Part shown: positions 29,598 through 38,158 of the stretch, in pieces | How positions within the stretch are numbered: position 1 is the stretch's first letter | Layout of the letters: each line of letters begins with the position of its first letter | Assembly (NCBI RefSeq): GCF_900243745.1 | Contig: NZ_LT984798.1 | Span: 3,132,501-3,196,500, forward strand | From: Desulfovibrio sp. G11 | GTDB taxonomy: Bacteria; Desulfobacterota; Desulfovibrionia; Desulfovibrionales; Desulfovibrionaceae | Direction: 5' to 3' | Length of the DNA stretch: 64,000 nt | Position numbers and translations under genes: made by a program | Notes under the pieces: model-generated | Told to the model about the DNA's origin: nothing | The model's input: only the letters and a program-made list of their open reading frames with translations | The model's database searches: none

Positions 29598-30259
29598 ACG
29601 CCAGTGGAAAAATCGTCCGACCATTGAACATACTCTTCTTGCTGTTCCACCTGGTTGGTAACCGGGTCTGTTTCCGGATCGCCCAGAAATGCGGTCATCT
29701 GTTCCACGTAGCTTTCGCAATACTCGAGTTCGGCAATAATCTTGTCCAGCCACTGCACTGTAAAACCGTTAAAAAGCGATTCCTGCGCCAGTTCCGGATG
29801 CACTTCAAGCAATTTTCTGATCTGTTCGGCCTGATCAGAAGAAAGTTTATGCATCTTGCCCACCACTTCGTGCAGGCTGTCTCTGATCATGATTTGACCG
29901 GTCATGGCGATTTTGTATTTTTCGCGCCATTCAGCGGATTCATGCTGAAATTTTTCGAGATCGCGCAAGTTTGCAGCCAGCGTACGTGAGCGATCTTCAC
30001 CGTGAACGGTCATAAGGTCCGCCAGTTCGCGCAGGATGCCACAGTCCGTATCGTGGGACAGGTGGAGCTCCCCGGGCTGCTGGAGACTGTGGGAAATGTT
30101 TTTCATGGGCTTGAGCAGGTCCTGGTAAAGAAAATAAAGCCCGCTGAAGCCGCAGAGCAGGCCCGCGCCGCCCGCCATGTATGATATTGGAAAAGGCATA
30201 AGCAGGCCGGCCGCGCTTACAGCGGGAGCCAAGGCCAAAAGTATGATGAATACAGGCAT
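29598..30259 (-). pseudogene. Membrane protein with a C-terminal hemerythrin domain, cut by the IS
   Basis: About 220 residues remain. The N terminus has two hydrophobic segments (residues 2-18 and 26-46), then a soluble, probably helical/coiled region (50-200, with LSHDTDCGILRELADLMTV and MRDSLHEVVGKMHKLSS-like helices). The host sequence stops at EEYVQWSDDFSTGV, which reads as the opening of a bacteriohemerythrin domain (W-S-x-x-F/Y-x-x-G-V...). The expected I-D-x-Q-H that follows is replaced by IS-encoded residues (GVSITLCNRFTY). Such proteins sense oxygen through a di-iron hemerythrin, often with chemotaxis modules. The start has AAGGATATCGT upstream. Confidence 0.82.
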
Positions 30260-30495
30260 ACGATATCCTTATATATTATGGGTATGGCCTTTGCCGTGGG
30301 CTGAACCCGCAGGCTCCGGCCAGGTGACTGTGCTGGAAGTACAGGGCCTGCCGGGCGGCAGGTTAACGGATGAGGCGAATCTTTGGTTCTTGAGGCTTGG
30401 AGTCTGACGAAGCCCCGCCGGGGCTTGTCTGGAATTCTTCCAGTGCCCGGCGGGGAGTAACCCGTTTGTGCTGTCTTGTTGTTATCAGATAACTG

Positions 30496-31650
30496 TTAGT
30501 CTTTGAAGGGCGATATGGCCCTGAGAGTTTTGATAACCTGGGGGAAGTGCTCGATAACAAAGTTTACGTCATCTTCGGTGGTGTAGCGTGACAGGGAGAG
30601 CCGGACAGAGCCGTGGGCGTAATTAAAGGGCACACCCATGGCCCTGAGCACATGCGAAGGCTCAAGACTGCCCGAAGTACAGGCCGAGCCGGAGCTTGCG
30701 CAGATGCCCAGCCTGTCCAGCATGAGCAGGATAGCCTCTCCTTCCACATTTTTGAAGGCGATGTTTGTGGTGTTGGGTAGGCGGTTTTCCACATCGCCAT
30801 TGACCCTGCAGTCCGGGATGCGTTCCAGAATACCGGCTTCAAGCTTGTCGCGCAACATGGCTACCTGTACGCGCTCTTCCTGCATATGATCCAGGGCCAG
30901 CTGGGCAGCCACGCCCATGCCCACGATATAGGGTACGTTTTCTGTGCCTGCCCGGCGCCCGCGTTCCTGATGCCCGCCACGCAAGAAGGGGCGGAAGCGT
31001 ACTCCCTTGCGGATGTACAGGGCGCCTATGCCCTTGGGCGCATGCAGCTTGTGGCCGGAGAGCGAGAGCAGGTCGGCAGGCAGATGCTCAAGGTCTATGG
31101 GGGTTTTGCCCACAGCCTGTACGGCATCGGTATGAAAGAGTATGCCTTTTTCATGCGCCATTTCGGCCATGCGCTGTATGGGATAAATGTTGCCGACCTC
31201 ATTGTTGGCAAACATGATGGATACAAGTGCCGTGTCGCCGGACAGGGCCTGTTCGTATTCGTCTATGTCGAGTCTGCCCTTGTTGTCCACGGCAAGGTAG
31301 GTGACGCGGTATCCGTGTCGCTCCCAGTGCTGTATAACGTTAAGCACGGCAGGGTGTTCAACGCGGGTGGTGATGATGTGACGTCTATCGGGCAGGGTCT
31401 GCAGGGCCGTCCAGATAGCGGAGCTGTCGCTTTCCGAGCCGCACGAGGTGAACAGGATTTCATCGGGGCTGGCGCCAAGAAGGCTGGCCAGGCTCTGCCT
31501 GGCATTTTCCATCGCCTCGGCCACCTGTCCGCCGAAGGTGTGCATGCTTGAAGGGTTGCCATACAGTTCGGAAAGATAGGGCAGTATGGCGTCCCGCACT
31601 TCGGGAGCTACAGCAGTGGTGGCATTGTTGTCGAGATAAATGGTTCTCAT
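30496..31650 (-). CDS. nifS: Cysteine desulfurase, NifS/IscS type
   Basis: This 384-residue PLP enzyme takes sulfur from cysteine for Fe-S cluster assembly. MRTIYLDNNATTAVAPEV is the NifS start; FHTDAVQAVGKT and LSGHKLHAPKGIGALYI hold the PLP-binding Asp and Lys, and SSGSACTSGSLEPSHVL carries the catalytic Cys on its loop. The start is ATG 31650 with GAGGAGGC upstream. It lies four bases after nifU, which it follows in the iscR-nifU-nifS operon. The short SGSACTSG loop version is the NifS/IscS kind rather than SufS. Confidence 0.96.
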   Translation of the reverse strand: MRTIYLDNNATTAVAPEVRDAILPYLSELYGNPSSMHTFGGQVAEAMENARQSLASLLGASPDEILFTSCGSESDSSAIWTALQTLPDRRHIITTRVEHPAVLNVIQHWERHGYRVTYLAVDNKGRLDIDEYEQALSGDTALVSIMFANNEVGNIYPIQRMAEMAHEKGILFHTDAVQAVGKTPIDLEHLPADLLSLSGHKLHAPKGIGALYIRKGVRFRPFLRGGHQERGRRAGTENVPYIVGMGVAAQLALDHMQEERVQVAMLRDKLEAGILERIPDCRVNGDVENRLPNTTNIAFKNVEGEAILLMLDRLGICASSGSACTSGSLEPSHVLRAMGVPFNYAHGSVRLSLSRYTTEDDVNFVIEHFPQVIKTLRAISPFKD

Positions 31651-31654
31651 GTCC

Positions 31655-32491
31655 CTATGCCTCCTCAACTACAATATCTGGTTCAACATGTTCACGCAAG
31701 AGGCGCTGCACGAGGTCGCGAATGGTTACATCGCTGGCGCGACACTGCGAGCAACGGCCGCGCAGGGACACTACTACCCGCAAGCCGTCCACATCCACCA
31801 GCTCGATATCGCCACCATCGGCAGCAAGCACGGGGCGGATTTCTTCTTCTATGGTCTTGAGCACCAGCTGCATGCGTTGCACGTTGGTCATGCGCGGCTT
31901 GGGCTTCAGTTCCACCAGTGGCTTTTGCTTGAGTTCGGCAGCAAGGATTTCGCCGATTTCATCCAGGCATTCGCCGCAGGCTCCGCCGGCCTTGGTGTAG
32001 TTGGTGATTTCTTCTACGGTCTTGAGGCCGTTTTCGCGAATGGCGCGGATGATCTGTGCATCGGTGACACCAAAACATTTACAGACCAGCTTGCCTTCTT
32101 CATGCGCATGGGGCACGGGCGGCTCGCCCTTCCACTGGCGGATGGCGGCCTCCAGCGCTTCCTGTCCCATGACGGAGCAGTGCATTTTCTGCTTGGGCAG
32201 ACCGCCCAGGGCATCGGCTATGTCCTTGTTGCTGACCTTGAGAGCGTCTTCAACAGACATACCCTTGATCATATCCGTGAGCACTGAGCTGGAGGCAATG
32301 GCGCTGGCGCAGCCAAATGTTTCAAAGGTGGCATTTTCGATAATGCCCTTGTCGCTGATCTTGAGATAGAGTTTGAGAGCGTCGCCACAGGCCAGGCTGC
32401 CCACCTCGCCAATGGCATTGGCTCCTTCCAGGGGTCCCACGTTGTGCGGGCGCAGAAAATGGTCATGAACGGCTTCAGTGTAATTCCACAT
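31655..32491 (-). CDS. nifU: Fe-S cluster scaffold NifU (three-domain)
   Basis: This 278-residue scaffold has the full NifU layout. The N-terminal IscU-like domain (about 1-125) has Cys in SLACGD, TFGCASA and KMHCSVMG. The central 2Fe-2S domain (about 135-185) has Cys in LVCKCFGVT and GGACGECL, and the C-terminal NFU domain (about 200-278) carries LRGRCSQCRASD. Clusters are built here with sulfur from NifS and passed to apo-proteins. It overlaps iscR by 17 bases and ends four bases before nifS. Sulfate reducers use this set as a general assembly system; no nitrogenase gene is in the window. Confidence 0.97.
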   Translation of the reverse strand: MWNYTEAVHDHFLRPHNVGPLEGANAIGEVGSLACGDALKLYLKISDKGIIENATFETFGCASAIASSSVLTDMIKGMSVEDALKVSNKDIADALGGLPKQKMHCSVMGQEALEAAIRQWKGEPPVPHAHEEGKLVCKCFGVTDAQIIRAIRENGLKTVEEITNYTKAGGACGECLDEIGEILAAELKQKPLVELKPKPRMTNVQRMQLVLKTIEEEIRPVLAADGGDIELVDVDGLRVVVSLRGRCSQCRASDVTIRDLVQRLLREHVEPDIVVEEA

Positions 32492-32918
32492 AATTGCCTC
32501 CCGAAGCGGAGTGCTTCTCTGATTCTATGATTTCCTGCAGGGTTCTTTGCTGCAGAAAGCTGCGTATGTGTCCGTCAAGTTCGCTCCAGAATTCACGTGT
32601 GGAGCACTGCTTTTCTCTCTGGCATGAACGCCCCTTGCTGAGGCAGCGCACCGGAGAAATTTCGCCTTCAAGGTGTTGAAAAACTTCTTCCATATTAATT
32701 TCTGCAGGCGGCTTTGCCAGGGCGTAGCCGCCGCCGGAACCGCGCACGGCCCGGAGGATGCCCATGGGACGCAAGGCCCGGACGATCTGCTCCAGGTAGC
32801 CCGAAGAAATGTTTTCCTCGCGGGCTACCTGCCCCAGTTGCAAAAGGCTGCCCTGGGGCTGGGCTGCCAGACGCAGCAGAAAACGCAATCCATAACGGGT
32901 TCTGGTCGAAAATCGCAT
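32475..32918 (-). CDS. iscR: Rrf2-family regulator, IscR type
   Basis: This 147-residue DNA-binding repressor has a winged helix-turn-helix N terminus (MRFSTRTRYGLRFLLRLAA, then VAREENISSGYLEQIVRALRP, with the recognition loop GGGYALAKP). Three Cys at about 92, 99 and 105 (RCLSKGRSCQREKQC) match the 2Fe-2S-binding trio of IscR. It probably senses cluster status and controls its own operon, iscR-nifU-nifS. It starts only 34 bases after metA, so its promoter must lie in metA or in that short gap, or it is transcribed from the metA promoter. Confidence 0.94.
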   Translation of the reverse strand: MRFSTRTRYGLRFLLRLAAQPQGSLLQLGQVAREENISSGYLEQIVRALRPMGILRAVRGSGGGYALAKPPAEINMEEVFQHLEGEISPVRCLSKGRSCQREKQCSTREFWSELDGHIRSFLQQRTLQEIIESEKHSASGGNYVELH

Positions 32919-32952
32919 AAGGCTCCTCGTTTCGGCAATTGGCCGGATTAGG

Positions 32953-33897
32953 CTATGCGCCAGCCCGCGCTTCGCGGTTTTGAGCGATGGCGGTAAGGCT
33001 GAACGGAGTTTCCTGATACACGTAATAGTTAAGCCAGTTGCAGTAAAACAGATGCGCGTGTGCCCGCCAGTTCATGCGCGGCATAGCGGCGGGGTCGTCA
33101 TGGGGATAATAATGTTCCGGTACACGCGGTTTCAGGCCCCTGTCCACATCACGGCGATATTCCGCGTCCAGTGTGCCTCTGTCGTACTCCAGATGGCCGG
33201 TCATGAAAACCTGTGAATGGTCAACGCGTTCTACAAGCGTTACTCCGGCCTGTTCCGACTGTGCAAGCAGACGCAGTTGTGGCGTTTCAAGGATGTGCCC
33301 TGCGCGCACTTCGGTATTGCGGGAGTGCGGCGCGGTGAATGTGTCGTCAAAGCCGCGGAAAAGGCGGCAGTCCGGCAGCAGAATGTCGTGGTTGAAAATC
33401 CCTGAGATTTTTTGCGGCAGGCTGAATTTGGGAATGCCGTAAAAATGGTACAACGCAGCCTGGGCCGCCCAGCAGATATACAGGGTGGAGTAAACATGGC
33501 TCGCCGCATAATTCATGATGTCGAGCAGTTCGTGCCAGTAGTCCACATCCTCAAAGGGCAGATGTTCCACCGGCGCTCCGGTGACAATCATGCCGTCAAA
33601 GCTGCCGTGCCGTATCTCGTTGAATGTTTTGTAAAAACGTTCAAGATGCTGAGCCGGTGTGTTTTTGGACTCATGCGCCTCGGTGCGCAGCAGGGTGATG
33701 TTGACCTGAAGAGGGGAGTTGCCCAAAAGTCGCAATAACTGGGTTTCAGTGGCGATTTTAGTGGGCATGAGGTTGACGATGACTATTTCCAGAGGGCGTA
33801 TGTCCTGAGCGACTGCGCGGTCTTCGGTCATTACGAAGATGTTTTCACTTTCCAGGGCGGCGCAGGCGGGCAAATCCGCCGGGATCTTGATGGGCAT
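32953..33897 (-). CDS. metA: Homoserine O-acyltransferase MetA
   Basis: This 314-residue enzyme adds a succinyl or acetyl group to homoserine, the first step to methionine. MPIKIPADLPACAALESENI, the catalytic Cys in STLYICWAAQAALYHFYG, and HSQVFMTGHLEYDRGTLDAEY are the standard MetA blocks; YEHYYPHDDPAAMPRMNW-like C-terminal sequence follows. The start is ATG 33897 with AAGGAAGAGGAT; a longer frame is ruled out by the leader structures. It has its own -35/-10 promoter and structured leader. Which acyl donor is used cannot be told here. Confidence 0.96.
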   Translation of the reverse strand: MPIKIPADLPACAALESENIFVMTEDRAVAQDIRPLEIVIVNLMPTKIATETQLLRLLGNSPLQVNITLLRTEAHESKNTPAQHLERFYKTFNEIRHGSFDGMIVTGAPVEHLPFEDVDYWHELLDIMNYAASHVYSTLYICWAAQAALYHFYGIPKFSLPQKISGIFNHDILLPDCRLFRGFDDTFTAPHSRNTEVRAGHILETPQLRLLAQSEQAGVTLVERVDHSQVFMTGHLEYDRGTLDAEYRRDVDRGLKPRVPEHYYPHDDPAAMPRMNWRAHAHLFYCNWLNYYVYQETPFSLTAIAQNREARAGA

Positions 33898-34029
33898 ATC
33901 CTCTTCCTTGACACTAAAGTTGCAATGCGGGTACAGCGTAATGTTAACGCTGTCGCACCATTGGCGGGTCCCGGCCGCAAGCGGGCGGGACCCGCCCTTA
34001 AAACATAGCAATTAGATATGTTTTGTCAA
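33898..34029 (-). promoter_or_regulatory. metA promoter and structured leader
   Basis: On the minus strand TTGACA (34024-34029), a 16-base spacer and TATGTT (34002-34007) make a near-consensus sigma-70 promoter. The leader of about 100 bases then folds into a 10-bp GC stem (33963-33972 with 33987-33996, GGCGGGTCCC) and a second stem ACAGCG..CGCTGT. The stems lack U-tracts, so they are not simple terminators. This fits RNA-level control of methionine synthesis, but it does not match the SAM riboswitch classes I know. Confidence 0.75.
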
Positions 34030-34088
34030 GACGCTATAACTGGCGCTGCTTTTTAACGCCGTCGTCTGCGTTTTTTTGTTGTCTGCTG

Positions 34089-34811
34089 CTAGAGCTTGAC
34101 CACATGACATTCCATTTTCAGGTCACTTTGTGCGTCTTTAAGGGCCTGCTGGGCCAGGTGTTCAAGCCCGCCACAGCACGGCACGCTCATGCGCAGTACT
34201 GTGAGGCTTGCGATCTGTCCCGATTTTATGATGGCTGTGAGCTTTTCCAAAAGGGCCGCATTATCTTCAAGCTTGGGACAGGCGATAACAGGTATGCGTC
34301 CGGCAAGCCAGTCTTTATGCAGATTGGGCAGGGCAAAGCCAGCACAGTGGGCGGCCAGCAGTATCTGAGCGCCCTTGAGAAACGGGGCTGTGGGAGGAAC
34401 AAGCCGCAACTGGATAGGCCAGGAGGGCAGATCCACGGCAAGTCCGGGGTTGGCCGCCGCCGTAACTGGGGACAGAGGTTTGAGAGCACGCGCCATGCTG
34501 CCCGGGCATCCACCCGGTCTGGGCGTCATGCCCTGCGCCCCGTGTCCTGCGTGGGCAGGGGCTGTTCCTTCGCGCTCAGCCTTGGCCGCCAGGGCCGCCT
34601 CCTCATCAAACTCTTCTGCCTCGCGTTCGATAAGCTGCAGAGCTCCTTCAGGACAGCTAAGACATGCGCCAAGCCCGTCGCAGTAAGAGTCCCGTATGAG
34701 TTTGGCCTTGCCGTCCACTATGGCCAGCGCGCCTTCGGCACAGTCCAGTACACATTGGCCGCAGCCGTTGCACTTGTCTTCGTCAATTTCGATAATAAGA
34801 CGTTTTGCCAT
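34089..34811 (-). CDS. Ferredoxin-like protein with a C-terminal metal-cluster-like domain
   Basis: This 240-residue cytoplasmic protein starts with a ferredoxin module: KCNGCGQCVLDCAEGAL (one full 4Fe-4S set), then YCDGLGACLSCPEGAL, a second set of the CDGLGAC type common in this family. A flexible stretch (75-115) leads to a domain with LLAAHCAGFALPNLHK, VIACPKLEDNAALLEKL and MSVPCCGGLEHLAQQAL. Proteins of this layout are frequent in sulfate reducers and clostridia, and their partner is unknown. GGCTATATC rather than a strong ribosome site precedes the ATG. The HAD phosphatase gene lies directly upstream with only 2 bases between. Confidence 0.85.
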   Translation of the reverse strand: MAKRLIIEIDEDKCNGCGQCVLDCAEGALAIVDGKAKLIRDSYCDGLGACLSCPEGALQLIEREAEEFDEEAALAAKAEREGTAPAHAGHGAQGMTPRPGGCPGSMARALKPLSPVTAAANPGLAVDLPSWPIQLRLVPPTAPFLKGAQILLAAHCAGFALPNLHKDWLAGRIPVIACPKLEDNAALLEKLTAIIKSGQIASLTVLRMSVPCCGGLEHLAQQALKDAQSDLKMECHVVKL

Positions 34812-34813
34812 GG

Positions 34814-35470
34814 CTATATCTCCACCGTCAGTTCAATCAGTTGGGCCGGGGCGTCGATGATATGATCGGCTCCAGCGGCGCGCAGTTCCGCAGGGCCGCG
34901 AAAACCCCAGGCCACACCCACTGACGTTGTGCCCGCGTTGCGCGCGGTCTGCACATCCACGTCGCTGTCGCCCACGTACAGGACCCGGGCCACAGAAGTA
35001 TGCATTGTTTCAGCCATGTCCAGCAGGGCCTGCGGCTGTGGTTTAAGAGGAACATTTTTTCTGCCGCCGCGTACAAGAACGAAGGGGATGGAAGGAAAGT
35101 AGCGCTGCACCAGATCCACCGTATGTTCTTCCGGCTTGTTGGAAAGCACGGCCAGCGGGCATCCCTTGGCGGCCAGGGTTTCCAGTGCCGGGATGATGCC
35201 TTCATAGGGGCGGGTGGTGTCGCACATATGGCGGCCGTAGTGCTGGCGGGTTTCTTCCACCAGTTGTGTCAGGGCCGGCGGCTCAAGCTCTGCTGCGGCA
35301 GGCAGGGTGTCGCGTACCAGCTTGTCAAAGCCCCGTCCCACAAAGCGTCTGTAGTCCGCCAGAGGGTGCGTGGGGTAACCGTGCCGGGCCAGTACGGCAT
35401 TGCAGGCATTGCCGATATCGCCAAGCGTATCAAGCAGGGTACCGTCCAGGTCAAAGAAAAAGACTCTCAT
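34814..35470 (-). CDS. HAD-superfamily phosphatase, phosphoglycolate phosphatase type
   Basis: This 218-residue HAD hydrolase has DLDGTLLDTLGDI (nucleophile and general-acid Asp) near the N terminus, LAVLSNKPEEH (motif II), a Lys in PLKPQPQALLDMA (III) and LYVGDSDVDVQTARNAG (IV). The cap is helical, type C1, as in Gph and PpaX, so the best guess is phosphoglycolate or pyrophosphate hydrolysis. GGGAGATTTG precedes the ATG at 35470. It is co-transcribed with the downstream ferredoxin-like gene, two bases apart. Confidence 0.87.
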   Translation of the reverse strand: MRVFFFDLDGTLLDTLGDIGNACNAVLARHGYPTHPLADYRRFVGRGFDKLVRDTLPAAAELEPPALTQLVEETRQHYGRHMCDTTRPYEGIIPALETLAAKGCPLAVLSNKPEEHTVDLVQRYFPSIPFVLVRGGRKNVPLKPQPQALLDMAETMHTSVARVLYVGDSDVDVQTARNAGTTSVGVAWGFRGPAELRAAGADHIIDAPAQLIELTVEI

Positions 35471-35740
35471 CAAATCTCCCATGTATTCTTTGCAGCAGTA
35501 AAAACAGTGTAGCGGAAAAGCACTATGAATCACAAGCCCGCATCGCGGTCAAAAAAACAGTGGGCTTTAACGGCCTGTAGCGTTCTGTAAAATGCCGCTG
35601 ACGGCTGCATGTTTCTGTGCGAGACATTTATCATATGCTGTCAAGACGTTGCGCAGTACTTCTGGACAGAGGCATGGCAGCTTGTTAAGGTCATAGCACC
35701 GGGCAGAATCAACGTATGTGACGCCCGTCACGGAGGATTT

Positions 35741-36634
35741 ATGGCTCGACATATTCTGACCATCAGAAAGCTGGGAGAAAAGGCGTGCTGGCTGCTTGTG
35801 CAGCAGGCCATGGGCATGCCGGAGGCCAAGACCAGAACGAACTTCATGACGGAACGTGTGGCTGTGCTCATTTTTGCCCAGCACTCGCTGCCGGAAAGAC
35901 TTTGCGTGTCAGCTGCCGTGCGGCAGCTGGGTGGGGCCGTGGTGTATGAGGGCAACCGCAGCGTATGGCGTTCGGAACTCGCCGAATACCGCGAACAGCT
36001 CATGCCCATATTCAGTTATTATGTGGACTGCCTGTATACCTACGGGCTACCCGTCGCTTCTTGGGATCCCGCCAGAATCGACCTGAGTTTCCCCCTTATC
36101 AACGCCGGCAGCCCGGATGCGCATCCGGCACACGCCCTGGCGGATATTGCCTGCATGCTGCGCAATTCACGCAATCTCGGCAATGTCACCTGTGGCTGGC
36201 TTGGCTGCCTCAACGGCACCCTGCATTCACTGGTGGAGGCCACGGCGTGGTTCCCCTTCAGTTTGCGCGTGGCCCTGCCTTCTCATGTAGACCCGGCACC
36301 CCTGAAAAGGATCGTTGCCGAACTGGGAACGGATGTGACTTTTGTGGATACCCCGGAAGAAGCTGTGAAGGGCGCAGACTATGTTTTTGCTGGCTGCCGC
36401 AAGGGCCTCACGGAAGAAGAGCATGTGCGGTGGAACATTTGCAGTGAACTGCTGTCCAGGGCAAGGCCCCATGTGCGCATCATGCTCAGCGCGCCGCCCA
36501 TCAATGCCATCCGGGTAGAAAATGATATTCTGCGCAACAACAAGGCGTCCATGCTTATCCAGCAGTCTGAATACCGCCTGCGGGTGCACAAGCGCATGTT
36601 GCACTGGGTGTTTCTGGACAATGACGATTCCTGA
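35741..36634 (+). CDS. Degenerate ornithine/aspartate carbamoyltransferase paralogue
   Basis: This 297-residue protein has the transcarbamylase fold. MARHILTIRKLGEKACWLLVQQAMGM is the OTC-like start and HPAHALADIACMLR is the conserved H-P-x-x-A-L-A-D block near the centre. GWLGCLNGTLHSLVEAT and WFPFSLRVALPSH correspond to the second-domain strand that normally reads GD..NV..S. The carbamoyl-phosphate loop S-x-R-T-R is gone: the site reads FAQHSLPERLCVSAAVRQLGG. ACGGAGGATTT precedes the ATG at 35741. It is probably not a normal carbamoyltransferase; it may have a new substrate or a regulatory role. Confidence 0.82.
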   Translation: MARHILTIRKLGEKACWLLVQQAMGMPEAKTRTNFMTERVAVLIFAQHSLPERLCVSAAVRQLGGAVVYEGNRSVWRSELAEYREQLMPIFSYYVDCLYTYGLPVASWDPARIDLSFPLINAGSPDAHPAHALADIACMLRNSRNLGNVTCGWLGCLNGTLHSLVEATAWFPFSLRVALPSHVDPAPLKRIVAELGTDVTFVDTPEEAVKGADYVFAGCRKGLTEEEHVRWNICSELLSRARPHVRIMLSAPPINAIRVENDILRNNKASMLIQQSEYRLRVHKRMLHWVFLDNDDS

Positions 36635-36852
36635 CCGGAAACGGTCCTGTTTATAAGGCATACTGGTCTTGAAGCTTCTGCTGCCGGCCGGTAGCTGTTT
36701 ATGGGGTGATGCCCCCTTAGGTCCTGGCGTCACAGCAGCCAGGGCCGGGCAACAGCGGCGCATGGAACCGTTGCGGGAGCCTTTAAGGACAAAAAGGGAT
36801 GCCACTTCAGGCAGGGGCAGACAGCCTGCTTTTCTGCAGCAAAAAAGTTTTA

Positions 36853-36919
36853 TGAGGTAGTCCTTCAATGCACAACAGCCCGGGTACCCCGGGCTGTTGT
36901 GCATTGAAGGACTACCTCA
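36853..36919. repeat. 32-bp perfect inverted repeat with a 3-base loop
   Basis: The arm TGAGGTAGTCCTTCAATGCA... (36853-36884) is perfectly matched by 36888-36919 around a TAC loop. It lies 17 bases from the stop of the IS4-type transposase. The inner part (AACAGCCCGGG/CCCGGGCTGTT) looks like a terminator stem, but the outer 19 bp of perfect match and the absence of a U-tract are unusual. Confidence 0.9.
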
Positions 36920-36935
36920 AATCAATGTTGTCCGG

Positions 36936-38105
36936 TTAAGCACCCATAGCTAACAGGCTATAACTATAGGTGTTTATAGTTTTTCGTCTTCGCGGATTCA
37001 GAAGTTCTTCCAGAGAATCCTTGCCGAACAGATTCAAGCAAATGAGCTCGAAGAGTTGTTGCACCGACAGCCCAAGCTTGCTCAGGAATTTCTGATAGGC
37101 CAGGAGTAAATACACGGTCAGGGCCGTATAAATCTGGATGTGCACCGCATTCTCCGAGCGCCCGACAAAGCTTTTAATATGCAGATTTTGTTTGACTTCG
37201 CGGAAGAATATTTCAATTTGCCAGCGTTCTTTATAGATATCAGCAATTGTCTTGGCGGACAGGCGGAAATGGTTGGTCAAAAATTCGTACCGTTTGCCGG
37301 TTTTCGCATCGCGATAGCCGATTCTGCGTAGACGAGTGGTTTTTCCCCGGCTGCTCACGTCAATGATGTGATCGGACGTGACCCCGGTTTTCCGGTCTAC
37401 GGCGCGGCGATCAACGAGCTTATAGGCAGCATTGCTCTTCAGTCGGGTTACGAAGAAAATGCCCTTCGCGGTCAACATGCGAAACCAGGAATAGCAGATA
37501 TAGCCTTTATCGAAGGTGACGATGGAACCCTTTGGCAATGAAAGACTTTTGGCCATGCGGCTTTCGTGGGTTTTGGCATTGTTGATATCGAGAAAAGCGG
37601 GAATGTAGCCATCGTGGTCAAGCACGGTATTTACTTTCACGCCAGCCTTGTTCCGCCGGAACGACGCCCAGGGAAAGATGGACAGGCATAGGCTGATGGT
37701 GGTGGCGTCCATGCTGTACAGCTTGCACTTGAAGCGGAATTTGTGACGAGGCGCACGAAGATGGCACAGGCCATACATTTCAGCGAACAGGTCTTTGAAA
37801 AATTCCACAGGCCTTGAATTGTTGGCATCGGCAACCGTGGAACGCGCTACTGATTTCAAGCCGAGGTGATACAGCCGTCTCTTGGCCGCCTCCAAGGCGC
37901 GAAGCCCATCGCGTAAAGAGCGCCTTGCAGCGAGTTGGATAAAGGCCATGACGGTGAATTGCTCCTTGAATCCAAATTGGCGTGAAGAGCGGCCAGTTTT
38001 GTGCTTGCGTTCGAGTTTTTCAAAAACATGTCCCGGTATCAGGGATAGCAGTTGAGAGAAGAGTGTAGTATGATGGCTCAAGTCCAAAATCTCCTTGTGT
38101 GGCAA
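36936..38105 (-). CDS. IS4-family transposase
   Basis: This 389-residue IS4-type transposase keeps the DDE core: YSMDATTISLCLSIFPWA (first Asp), VTFDKGYICYSWFR (second Asp) and the YREK-like signature DIYKERWQIEIFFREVKQNLHIK with the Glu. It is intact. The element ends are not clear: no long terminal repeat was found between the palindrome at 36919 and the AT-rich gene at 38159. The preceding gene-free stretch (36635-36852) carries no other feature. Confidence 0.9.
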   Translation of the reverse strand: MPHKEILDLSHHTTLFSQLLSLIPGHVFEKLERKHKTGRSSRQFGFKEQFTVMAFIQLAARRSLRDGLRALEAAKRRLYHLGLKSVARSTVADANNSRPVEFFKDLFAEMYGLCHLRAPRHKFRFKCKLYSMDATTISLCLSIFPWASFRRNKAGVKVNTVLDHDGYIPAFLDINNAKTHESRMAKSLSLPKGSIVTFDKGYICYSWFRMLTAKGIFFVTRLKSNAAYKLVDRRAVDRKTGVTSDHIIDVSSRGKTTRLRRIGYRDAKTGKRYEFLTNHFRLSAKTIADIYKERWQIEIFFREVKQNLHIKSFVGRSENAVHIQIYTALTVYLLLAYQKFLSKLGLSVQQLFELICLNLFGKDSLEELLNPRRRKTINTYSYSLLAMGA

Positions 38106-38158
38106 GTTGTTGTGGTAACTTCTTATACCACATACTGCTGAGATTTTGGACTTTTTTG

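Noticed and set aside
33898..34011. SAM riboswitch upstream of metA
   Set aside because: I compared the leader with the core pattern of the common SAM classes as I remember them and found no match; it is reported only as a structured leader.
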